Shown: in pieces, positions 57,664 through 64,000 of the stretch
How positions within the stretch are numbered: the first letter of the stretch is position 1
Layout: the number at the start of each line of letters is the position of its first letter
NCBI RefSeq assembly: GCF_026168555.1
Contig: NZ_CP092471.1
Coordinates: 1,436,501-1,500,500, forward strand
Direction: 5' to 3'
DNA: 64,000 bases
Origin: Qipengyuania spongiae
Lineage (GTDB): Bacteria > Pseudomonadota > Alphaproteobacteria > Sphingomonadales > Sphingomonadaceae
Program-made: the position numbers and the translations under genes
The notes under the pieces: generated by a model
What the model was told of the DNA's origin: nothing
The model's input: only the letters and a program-made list of their open reading frames with translations
The model's database searches: none

Positions 57664-58392
57664 TCAGAGCCGGCTGTCGAGTTGGGGTTGCAGGCTCTTC
57701 CAGTCGTGCACGCCGCCCAGAAGCTTGCCGTTGATGACGAAGCTGGGTGTACCCTCCAGCTTCAGGTCGCGCATGTCGCGCACGCTGGTCTCGGCGAGAG
57801 CCGTCGCCTTCGCCTCGTCCGCCAGGCAGCGATTGAGATCGGCGCGCGAATAGCCCCGGCCTTCCATGATCTGGTAGAAGCCGAGATCGCTGGCGATCGC
57901 TTGACGCCGGGCGGAGTTCGAGCCGAACTGCCAGCGCGAACGCTGGGCCTGGGTCGTCTTGCTCGCGGCGGCCAGCCAGTCCGCCTGCTTCATCATGATC
58001 GCGGCGTGGTTGGCCATGAACCGGTTGGGCTCGCCGCAATGGGTGAGCAGCGCCGCGGTCAGGTCCACCGGATCGCGCAGCAAATGGCGGATCTCGTAGC
58101 TGACCTTGCCGGTCGGAACATAGGCCAGCTTGATCGCCCCATCGCCGTCGCGCGCGAAATCGGCGCAGTGGCTGCAGGTGTAGCTCATATATTCGACCAG
58201 CCTTGTCTCCGCCTCGGGATTGCCGAGGCGATGGCCCTGATCGTCGCGCGATATGGTGACGAGCCAGTTCTGCGGCTTGGCCAGCGCGCTCACGGCTTTC
58301 CTGGGCACCTGCTTGTGCGCCAGTGCCATGCCGCCGGTCATGCCGAGAGCCATGGCCGCGACACCGGCGACGAATTTCGAAACGATCTTCAT
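57664..58392 (-). CDS. DsbA-family thiol oxidoreductase
   Basis: 242 residues. Signal peptide about 1-25 (GMALA), thioredoxin domain with CSHC (C73-C76) in EYMSYTCSHCADFA, cis-Pro GTPSFVING. The CSHC pair differs from CPAC of its neighbour and so may differ in redox potential or client. Between dciA (3 bases) and the lipoprotein DsbA (95 bases). Confidence 0.9.
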   Translation of the reverse strand: MKIVSKFVAGVAAMALGMTGGMALAHKQVPRKAVSALAKPQNWLVTISRDDQGHRLGNPEAETRLVEYMSYTCSHCADFARDGDGAIKLAYVPTGKVSYEIRHLLRDPVDLTAALLTHCGEPNRFMANHAAIMMKQADWLAAASKTTQAQRSRWQFGSNSARRQAIASDLGFYQIMEGRGYSRADLNRCLADEAKATALAETSVRDMRDLKLEGTPSFVINGKLLGGVHDWKSLQPQLDSRL

Positions 58393-58395
58393 TCC

Positions 58396-58968
58396 TCAGT
58401 CCTCGTTCTCGGACCCGAAGCTGCGCGCGAGCGATTCGAGCACGGTGCGCAGTTCGGGATCGCCGATATCGCGCAAACTTTCCCCCAATTCCATCGGGAT
58501 CGGTTTGAGCGAAGGGGGCGCCTTGGGTTTTTCCGAAGCGCTGTTATTGCCGGCCGGCGGCTTAACGGTGCCTTGCCGCAGCTTGATCCGCGCCACGGCG
58601 TTGTAGCCGAAAAAGCGGTTCACCCGCTCGACGATCTCAGGGATGACGTGCTGGATCAGCGTGGCGTGGCCGGGCGAGGCGACGAGATTGAGTATCCCTT
58701 CCGCCTTCTCTCCGGGAGGAAAGCGGATCGACTCCGGCATGCAGACACGCGAATGCGTTTCTCCGACGATCTCGGGCCAGCGGCTGACGACGCTCGACTG
58801 CACGAAACCGAAGCGACGGAAGGCCGTGCGCCCGATCTGCGGCATCAGGGTTCCGACCGGCTTCGCCGGGCCGCCGCGCGGGCGTTCGTAAGGCTTGCCG
58901 GCGTGGCGCGTGGCGGCCGGCCTCCTGCCGCGGCTGGTGGTGCTGCGTTCCATCTCGGCACTGCTCAT
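58396..58968 (-). CDS. dciA: DUF721 / DciA-type helicase loader
   Basis: 190 residues. DUF721 core about 50-125: FGFVQSSVVSRWPEIVGETHSRVCMPESI, GILNLVASPGHATLIQHVIPEIVERVNRFFGYNAV, RIKLRQG. DciA helps load DnaB where DnaC or DnaI is absent, as in alphaproteobacteria. The N-terminal 40 residues are Arg/Pro rich and the C-terminal 50 are disordered. First gene of dciA-dsbA-dsbA-smc; divergent from mutY by 14 bases. Confidence 0.88.
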   Translation of the reverse strand: MSSAEMERSTTSRGRRPAATRHAGKPYERPRGGPAKPVGTLMPQIGRTAFRRFGFVQSSVVSRWPEIVGETHSRVCMPESIRFPPGEKAEGILNLVASPGHATLIQHVIPEIVERVNRFFGYNAVARIKLRQGTVKPPAGNNSASEKPKAPPSLKPIPMELGESLRDIGDPELRTVLESLARSFGSENED

Positions 58969-58982
58969 GCCATAGAGCGCGC

Positions 58983-60002
58983 GTGGCCGCCACCGTCTCC
59001 GACACTCTGCTCGACTGGTACGACAAACATGCGCGCGAGCTGCCGTGGCGTGCGCGGCCCGGAGTTCCGCCGACCGACCCCTACCGGGTGTGGCTGTCCG
59101 AGGTGATGCTGCAACAGACGACCGTCGCGGCGGTGAAGCCCTATTTCGCGGCGTTCACCATGCGCTGGCCCGATGTCGCCGCTCTCGCCGCAGCGCCGGA
59201 GGAAGAGGTGATGGCTGCCTGGGCCGGATTGGGCTATTATTCTCGCGCCCGCAATCTGGTGAAAGCGGCAAGAGAGGTCGCGGCGCTTGGTCGCTTTCCC
59301 GATACGGAAGCGGGACTGCGCGCGCTGCCCGGCCTCGGAGACTATACGGCGGCGGCGGTCGCCGCGATCGCTTTCGGTCGGCGGGCGGTGGTGGTGGACG
59401 CCAATGTCGAGCGGGTGGTCGCGCGGCTCTTCGCGATCGACACCCCGCTCCCCGCCGCCCGCAAGGCGATCCGCGAGCGCACTGATGCGGTAACGCCGGA
59501 CAGTCGCGCGGGCGATTTCGCGCAGGCGATGATGGATCTGGGCGCGACGATCTGCACGCCGCGCGAGCCGCGCTGTCTGCTCTGCCCGCTATCCGAAACC
59601 TGTGAGGGACGGCGAACGGGCGAACCAACGCGCTTTCCGGTCAAGCCCGCCAGAAAGGCCAAGCCGCAGCGGCGCGGCACCGCCTTCTGGATCGAGCGCG
59701 AGGGATCGGTCTGGCTCGTCCGGCGCGAGGGGGAGGGGATGCTGGCGGGAATGCGCGCTCTTCCCGACGATGGCTGGACCGCCCGCGCGGACGGGACGGA
59801 CGCTGCGCCGCTCGAAGGACCGTGGACGGACATAGGCGCGGTCCGGCACGGCTTCACCCATGCAGACCTCGAACTCGCGGTCCGCAGGATCGAGACTGCA
59901 TCCACTCCGCCGGGTGAGGGAGAATGGTGGCCGATCGAAAGTCTCGACGGCGCCGGCCTGCCGACCCTCTTCGCGAAGGCCGCGCGGCTGGTGCTCGCCT
60001 AG
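58983..60002 (+). CDS. mutY: A/G-specific adenine glycosylase MutY
   Basis: 339 residues, GTG start. HhH glycosylase: SEVMLQQTTVAAVKPYF carries the catalytic Glu, LPGLGDYTAAAVAAIAFG the helix-hairpin-helix, and the [4Fe-4S] cysteines run CTPREPRCLLCPLSETC. A C-terminal NUDIX-like domain (about 225-335) recognises 8-oxoG. Removes A opposite 8-oxoG. The TAG shares a CTAG with the convergent membrane gene. Confidence 0.95.
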   Translation: MAATVSDTLLDWYDKHARELPWRARPGVPPTDPYRVWLSEVMLQQTTVAAVKPYFAAFTMRWPDVAALAAAPEEEVMAAWAGLGYYSRARNLVKAAREVAALGRFPDTEAGLRALPGLGDYTAAAVAAIAFGRRAVVVDANVERVVARLFAIDTPLPAARKAIRERTDAVTPDSRAGDFAQAMMDLGATICTPREPRCLLCPLSETCEGRRTGEPTRFPVKPARKAKPQRRGTAFWIEREGSVWLVRREGEGMLAGMRALPDDGWTARADGTDAAPLEGPWTDIGAVRHGFTHADLELAVRRIETASTPPGEGEWWPIESLDGAGLPTLFAKAARLVLA

Positions 60003-60220
60003 AAGATGCCGCCGCCAAGGCTCAGGCGGACGATCACGATCAGCAGGACGACAAGGTTGAAATTGCGCCCGCCGCGGCTCGAGGAAAGCTGACCCAGCAC
60101 GATCCCGACCACGATCAGCGGCAGAGCGAACCAGTTGCCCCATCCGAGCAGGGGAATCTGTGAAGGGATGACGATAGCCAGCGAGAGGATGCCGACGAGG
60201 ATAGAGGCGAGATTGAGCAT
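59999..60220 (-). CDS. Small membrane protein, unknown
   Basis: 73 residues with two hydrophobic segments (about 3-20 and 31-45) and a third hydrophobic C-terminal stretch (VVLLIVIVRLSLGGG). No family recognised; similar tiny proteins are common in sphingomonads. Convergent with mutY and sharing its CTAG. Confidence 0.7.
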   Translation of the reverse strand: MLNLASILVGILSLAIVIPSQIPLLGWGNWFALPLIVVGIVLGQLSSSRGGRNFNLVVLLIVIVRLSLGGGIF

Positions 60221-60337
60221 GTGTCCCAGATAGATAACACGGTGCCGACCGCAAGATCATTCTCCCGTTGCTTTTCGCAATCGATTGTTCATTTTGGCGC
60301 GCACATGGCGGCGTCCTGCCGGCAGGAGGGAGTTTCC

Positions 60338-61675
60338 ATGGCCTATCGCGAATTCGAAGAGATCAATCTGTCCCGCCGCTCCCTGCTGCGCGGGAGCGCG
60401 GTGCTGGGTGCTGGGGCGGCAATCGCCGGGCTGCCGACGGGTTCGGGTCTGCTCGCCCGGACGAGCGCACAGGCGCGCAATTTACGCGCCCAGTTCCCCA
60501 CCGTTGCCGGGCTGGTCGATCGCTATGTCGATGCGCGCAAGGTCGCGAACATGGTGGCCATCATGGGCTGGGGGCAGGATGCGCCCGCCACCATTGCCAA
60601 GGGCAATCTCGCGATCGGGCAGAACCAGCCGGCCGGGATCGACAGCCTCTACCGTATCTATTCGATGAGCAAGCCGATCACCGGCATGGCGACGATGATC
60701 CTGATCGACGAGGGCAAGCTCGGCCTCGACCAGCCGCTCGCCGAGATCCTGCCCGCTTACGCCAATATGCAGGTGCAGAAGACTTATGACGGCTCGATCA
60801 CCGATGTCGTGGCGGCCGAGCGGCCGATCACCATCCGCCACCTGCTGACCCATACGGCGGGGATCGGCTATAATATTGTCCAGAAGGGTCCGATCAAGGA
60901 CGCCTACAATCAGCGCGGCATCATCGGTGGGCAGGTCAGCAAGCTGCCGATCGCTCAGGCTCTGCTCGGCGATTACGACGCCGCACCCAGCCTCGCCGCC
61001 TTCGCTGACCGGCTGGCCGAACTCCCGCTCGTCTATCAGCCGGGCACGAAATGGAGCTATTCCAACTCGATCGACCTGCTTGGCCGGGTGATCGAGGTGG
61101 CCTCGGGCGAGAGCTTCGCGAGCTTCCTCCAGACCCGCATTTTCGAGCCTACCGGCATGACCAGCACCTGGTTCCGCGTTCCGGCGAGCGAGGTCGGGCG
61201 GCTGACCACCAATTACGGGGTCATGAACGGTACGCTGATCCCGCTCGATCCGGCGCGGATGTCGATCTTCCTCGACCAGCCTCCGTTCCCGGCGGGCGGC
61301 GGCGGGCTCGTCTCCAGTCCGCGCGATTACGACCGCTTCCTGCGGATGCTGCTCGGCTACGGCGCGATCGACGGCAAGCGGGCGATGAGCGAACGCGCTG
61401 TGCGGCTCGGCACGTCGGACATCCTGCCCGAAGGGGTCAGCACCGCGGGCACCTACGCCGCGGGATCGGGATATGGCGCGGGCGGCCGGGTCAGCGACGG
61501 TTCCTATGGCTGGGCCGGAGCGGCGGGGACGGTCGGCGCGGTCAACTTCAAGGCCGGGCTGCGGGCCGGGCTCTTCACGCAGTACATGCCTTCGGAAGCC
61601 TATCCGGCGCAGAGCGAGTTCACGGCCGCGGTGCTTGCCGATGTGGGTTCGATGGCGATGAACAAGGCTGGCTGA
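60338..61675 (+). CDS. Exported serine hydrolase, beta-lactamase class C type
   Basis: 445 residues from an ATG with AGGAGGG 8 bases upstream. Twin-arginine signal LSRRSLLRGS (11-20). Penicillin-binding/class C fold: catalytic S109 and K112 in SMSK, Tyr in KWSYSNSID, and a later GxG strand. Probably an esterase or D-amino-peptidase-like enzyme; no evidence that it destroys antibiotics. The upstream in-frame 39 codons are not used. Confidence 0.87.
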   Translation: MAYREFEEINLSRRSLLRGSAVLGAGAAIAGLPTGSGLLARTSAQARNLRAQFPTVAGLVDRYVDARKVANMVAIMGWGQDAPATIAKGNLAIGQNQPAGIDSLYRIYSMSKPITGMATMILIDEGKLGLDQPLAEILPAYANMQVQKTYDGSITDVVAAERPITIRHLLTHTAGIGYNIVQKGPIKDAYNQRGIIGGQVSKLPIAQALLGDYDAAPSLAAFADRLAELPLVYQPGTKWSYSNSIDLLGRVIEVASGESFASFLQTRIFEPTGMTSTWFRVPASEVGRLTTNYGVMNGTLIPLDPARMSIFLDQPPFPAGGGGLVSSPRDYDRFLRMLLGYGAIDGKRAMSERAVRLGTSDILPEGVSTAGTYAAGSGYGAGGRVSDGSYGWAGAAGTVGAVNFKAGLRAGLFTQYMPSEAYPAQSEFTAAVLADVGSMAMNKAG

Positions 61676-61681
61676 GTTTAC

Positions 61682-62539
61682 GTGCTCGCGTTCACTGGAT
61701 CGCGGCTCGACCGGGCGGATAATCTGCGCGCCGACCCTGCGGCGCTCTCTGGCCTGATGAACTGGCGGGCGCGGCTGCTGGCGCTCGACGGACTGATGCC
61801 GGGAATGGATGAGAGCGGGGCGCTCGCCTGGACCACGCTTGCCGACGCGCCGGAGGGGTGCGATCTCGTGTTCCTCGGCCTCGACGAAGGGAAGGCGTGT
61901 TTCGCCGCCGTGCCCGAGGCGGGCGATATCGCGCCGCGCCTCGCCAATCCGGCGCTGTGGCAGGCGATGGCCTCGCTCCGGCCCGACGATCTGGCGATCT
62001 ATGGTGGCGCGCGCAGTCTCGTCGACTGGCACGCCCGGCACCGCTTCTGCGCCCAGTGCGGCGGCCCGACCACTCTGGCGAAAGGCGGATGGCAGCGCGA
62101 TTGCGGCAATTGTGGCGCGCAGCATTTTCCCCGCACCGATCCGGTCACGATCATGCTGGTCGAGCACAATGATCGCCTGCTTCTCGGCCGTGGCAAGGGC
62201 TGGCCCGAGGGGCGCTTTTCCGCCTTGGCAGGCTTCGTCGAGCCGGGCGAGAGCCTGGAGGAAGCTGTCGCCCGCGAGGTGCTGGAGGAAAGCGGCGTGG
62301 TGGTGGGCGAGGTCCGCTACATCGCCAGCCAGCCCTGGCCTTTTCCCAGTCAGCTGATGATCGGCTGTCACGCCACGGCGACCTCCGATGCGATCACGAT
62401 GGACGAGACCGAATTGGCCGAGATCGGCTGGTTCAGCCGGAGCGAGGTGGCGGCGGCGCTGGTGGGCGAGGGACCCTTCACCGCTCCGCCCGCGCAGGCC
62501 ATCGCGCATCACCTCCTTACATGGTGGATCGAGAAATGA
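61682..62539 (+). CDS. nudC: NAD(+) diphosphatase / mRNA decapping NudC
   Basis: 285 residues, GTG start. Zinc ribbon FCAQCGG..DCGNCG and Nudix box GFVEPGESLEEAVAREVLEESG, quoted in part as EPGESLEEAVAREVLEE, followed by the NudC signature SQPWPFPSQLM. Hydrolyses NADH and removes NAD caps from RNA. Six bases after the hydrolase gene. Confidence 0.93.
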   Translation: MLAFTGSRLDRADNLRADPAALSGLMNWRARLLALDGLMPGMDESGALAWTTLADAPEGCDLVFLGLDEGKACFAAVPEAGDIAPRLANPALWQAMASLRPDDLAIYGGARSLVDWHARHRFCAQCGGPTTLAKGGWQRDCGNCGAQHFPRTDPVTIMLVEHNDRLLLGRGKGWPEGRFSALAGFVEPGESLEEAVAREVLEESGVVVGEVRYIASQPWPFPSQLMIGCHATATSDAITMDETELAEIGWFSRSEVAAALVGEGPFTAPPAQAIAHHLLTWWIEK

Positions 62540-63219
62540 CCCGGCCGCAAAAGCTTGCAATCGACATCTGGTCCGACGTGATGTGCCCTTGGTGCCTCGT
62601 CGGCTGGGGCAACCTTTCGCAGGCGCTGGAGCGGCTGGAGGGCGAGATTGCCGCCGAGATCCGCTGGCACGCCTTCGAACTCAATCCGGACATGCCCGCC
62701 GGCGGCGAGGAGCGAACGGCGCATATCGCGCGCAAATACGGACGGACCGTGGCGCAATCGCGCGAGGTGCAGGACCGGATGCGCGAGGCGGCGGAAATGG
62801 CCGGTGTCTCGCTGGATTATACGGGCGAAGAGCCTGCGCCGCCAGCGATGATGTGGAACACATTCGCCGCGCACAAGCTGCTGACATGGGTGGGGGAGGA
62901 ATTCGGCACCGAGCGGCAGACGGCGCTTAAGCTCGCCCTGTTCGAAGCGCATTTCAATCACCGGCGCCCGATCGGCGAACGCGACGTGCTGCTCGATATC
63001 GCCGAGCAGCAGGGACTCGATCGCGCTGCGGCAATGGCGGCGCTGGACAGTGCCGATATCGCGCAAAAAACCCGCTCCGAAGAGCGGGCTGCGTTCGACC
63101 TAAACATCACCGGCGTTCCGGCGATGATTGTGGCCGATCGGTTCATGATACCCGGCGCGCAGAGCCCCGACGTCTATGTCGATGCTCTGCGCCGGGTGGC
63201 GGCGAAGCTCGCCGCCTGA
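62536..63219 (+). CDS. DsbA-like oxidoreductase, FrnE type
   Basis: 227 residues, ATG overlapping the nudC TGA (ATGA). Thioredoxin fold with CPWC (C17-C20) in IWSDVMCPWCLVG, a helical insertion, and the cis-Pro GVPAMIVADR. No signal peptide, so cytoplasmic, unlike the two DsbA proteins at 56.8-58.4 kb. FrnE-type proteins aid oxidative-stress survival in some bacteria. Confidence 0.9.
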   Translation: MTRPQKLAIDIWSDVMCPWCLVGWGNLSQALERLEGEIAAEIRWHAFELNPDMPAGGEERTAHIARKYGRTVAQSREVQDRMREAAEMAGVSLDYTGEEPAPPAMMWNTFAAHKLLTWVGEEFGTERQTALKLALFEAHFNHRRPIGERDVLLDIAEQQGLDRAAAMAALDSADIAQKTRSEERAAFDLNITGVPAMIVADRFMIPGAQSPDVYVDALRRVAAKLAA

Positions 63220-63222
63220 AAC

Positions 63223-63468
63223 CTAGCTGTTCCGGTTTTCCTGGATCGCCGCGCGCGTTTTCGGTCCCTTCTTCGCATCGTCGCCCGGATTGTCCGAGCC
63301 GACTTCGGGCTCGCGATTTTCTGGATCGGTCGCGCTGTTGAGTTCGCCGCGCTTGCCAACCCGGCGGTTGACCTCGCCACCGGCGGAACTCTGCTGGGAC
63401 GGCGTATCGTTCTCGGTCATCGAATCGATCAGGTCGTTGTCGGGATGGCGCGATTGACGTTCGGGCAT
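63223..63468 (-). CDS. Small hydrophilic protein, unknown
   Basis: 81 residues, Asn/Asp/Glu/Arg rich and without hydrophobic core (MTENDTPSQQSSAGGEVNRR), so likely disordered. AAGGAG 7 bases before the ATG supports it as a real gene. No family recognised; possibly stress related, as many such proteins are. Confidence 0.6.
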   Translation of the reverse strand: MPERQSRHPDNDLIDSMTENDTPSQQSSAGGEVNRRVGKRGELNSATDPENREPEVGSDNPGDDAKKGPKTRAAIQENRNS

Positions 63469-63518
63469 GAAGTTTCTCCTTTCCCCATCAACCAAGACGG
63501 GCAGGCAGACGTTCCAGC

Positions 63519-63908
63519 CTAGATCAAACCCAGCCGCTGCAACTTCCCCGCCAGCCGGCCGGGAATGACGTCGCCCACATCTTCGCCCTCGGCCAGATCG
63601 CGCGGTGGCTCGCCCTTGAGATACCGCCAGCCCTGATGGGCGCGCTTGGGGAGGGGGAGTACCTTGATCAGGCGCGGTTCGAGATCGATTGACCAGCGCC
63701 CGTCTTTCGTCTCGCTGAAACCGAGGATCGGACTGCGCGCGACGATGTTGTGCCGGTGGATCCAGAACAGCGAGCCGCCGATGCATTCCTCCCACCGGGT
63801 CGGACGGTAGCGGGTGGTGAGGTTGGGGCTGCGCCGCTCGGCATACCATTTCTCGATATCGGCGAAACTCTGCGCGCCGAAGGCGATCTTGGTCAGGTTG
63901 AGCGGCAT
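63519..63908 (-). CDS. DUF1489 protein
   Basis: 129 residues. MPLNLTKIAFGAQSFADIEKWY, LTTRYRPTRWEECIGGSLFWIHRHNIVARSPILGF, RWSIDLEPRLIKVLPLPKRAHQGWRYL are DUF1489 features. Conserved in alphaproteobacteria, function unknown. Confidence 0.85.
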   Translation of the reverse strand: MPLNLTKIAFGAQSFADIEKWYAERRSPNLTTRYRPTRWEECIGGSLFWIHRHNIVARSPILGFSETKDGRWSIDLEPRLIKVLPLPKRAHQGWRYLKGEPPRDLAEGEDVGDVIPGRLAGKLQRLGLI

Positions 63909-63946
63909 GGGGGAGAGATAGGCACTCGCTCCGGCGTCTCAACCTG

Positions 63947-64000
63947 TCAGACCACGCCCACCGCCACGGCAAGGCCGAGAAAGGCGAAGAAGCCCATCGA
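63947..64000 (-). CDS. 3' end of a membrane protein gene (cut by window end)
   Basis: Last 17 residues, SMGFFAFLGLAVAVGVV then TGA, a hydrophobic segment. The rest is beyond the window, so the family cannot be given. Confidence 0.4.
   Translation of the reverse strand, partial: SMGFFAFLGLAVAVGVV

Noticed and set aside
60338..61675. Antibiotic-resistance beta-lactamase
   Set aside because: The SMSK and YSNS motifs define the serine-hydrolase superfamily, but most such chromosomal proteins with a Tat signal are esterases or peptidases; nothing points to resistance.

Overview
The window is dense, GC-rich chromosomal DNA of an alphaproteobacterium. Gene content and order point to the Sphingomonadales, most likely Erythrobacteraceae (Erythrobacter, Qipengyuania or Altererythrobacter type). 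The support is: an F1-only atp operon with a short AtpC, a dciA-dsbA-dsbA-smc block, plsX-fabH-ihfA-merR, HdaA, DUF2066 and DUF2794 genes, and a LOV histidine kinase of the kind described in Erythrobacter litoralis. No rRNA, tRNA, CRISPR array, insertion sequence or prophage was seen. No stretch without a gene exceeds 300 bases; the largest gaps are about 240 bases.

Layout. 1-558: 3' end of malate synthase G. 554-6313 (minus): envelope and cofactor operon lptD-surA-pdxA-rsmA. 6444-10093 (plus): pepA, a DUF2256 protein, holC, a lipoprotein, ndk and an NTF2-like protein. 10115-13372 (minus): purM, then a purN fused to an MmcQ/YjbR domain, then a sulfotransferase. 13442-16440 (plus): DUF2066 protein, hdaA, serine acetyltransferase, DUF2794 protein. 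16441-19415 (minus): membrane protein, short-chain dehydrogenase, gph. 19478-21123 (plus): glmU and an HNH protein. 21178-23286 (minus): exported prolyl oligopeptidase. 23445-28599 (minus): atpH-A-G-[lipoprotein]-D-C.

28791-39003 is rich in stress and light functions. It holds a membrane-anchored trypsin-like protease, Ada, a LOV histidine kinase with its response regulator, a succinate-semialdehyde dehydrogenase, a CinA-type amidohydrolase, an OmpA-family protein, an iron-sulfur (6-4) photolyase, an azoreductase and an HxlR regulator. 38988-44511: priA, transaldolase, cobT and a nitroreductase. 44512-45048: a YefM-YoeB toxin-antitoxin pair. 45126-47533: cysS and a 2-hydroxyacid dehydrogenase. 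47542-48925: two small unknown genes divergent from an S24/XRE regulator, with an SOS-like box and TAGGA repeats between them. 49005-53359: metallo-hydrolase, MAPEG protein, rpmF-plsX-fabH, ihfA, merR. 53365-58968 (minus): dciA-dsbA-dsbA-smc. 58983-64000: mutY, a small membrane protein, serine hydrolase, nudC, frnE-like, a small hydrophilic protein, a DUF1489 protein and the 3' end of a membrane protein.

Most of the window is ordinary housekeeping DNA. The least explained parts are the 47.5-48.9 kb module (two orphan small genes, regulator, SOS-like box), the PurN-MmcQ fusion, the lipoprotein inside the atp operon, and the two-membrane-segment trypsin-like protease with an unrecognised C-terminal part. 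Gene packing is extreme: three 4-base TTGA overlaps and two convergent pairs whose stop codons share one CTAG. All assignments rest on reading the sequence; no database search was possible.
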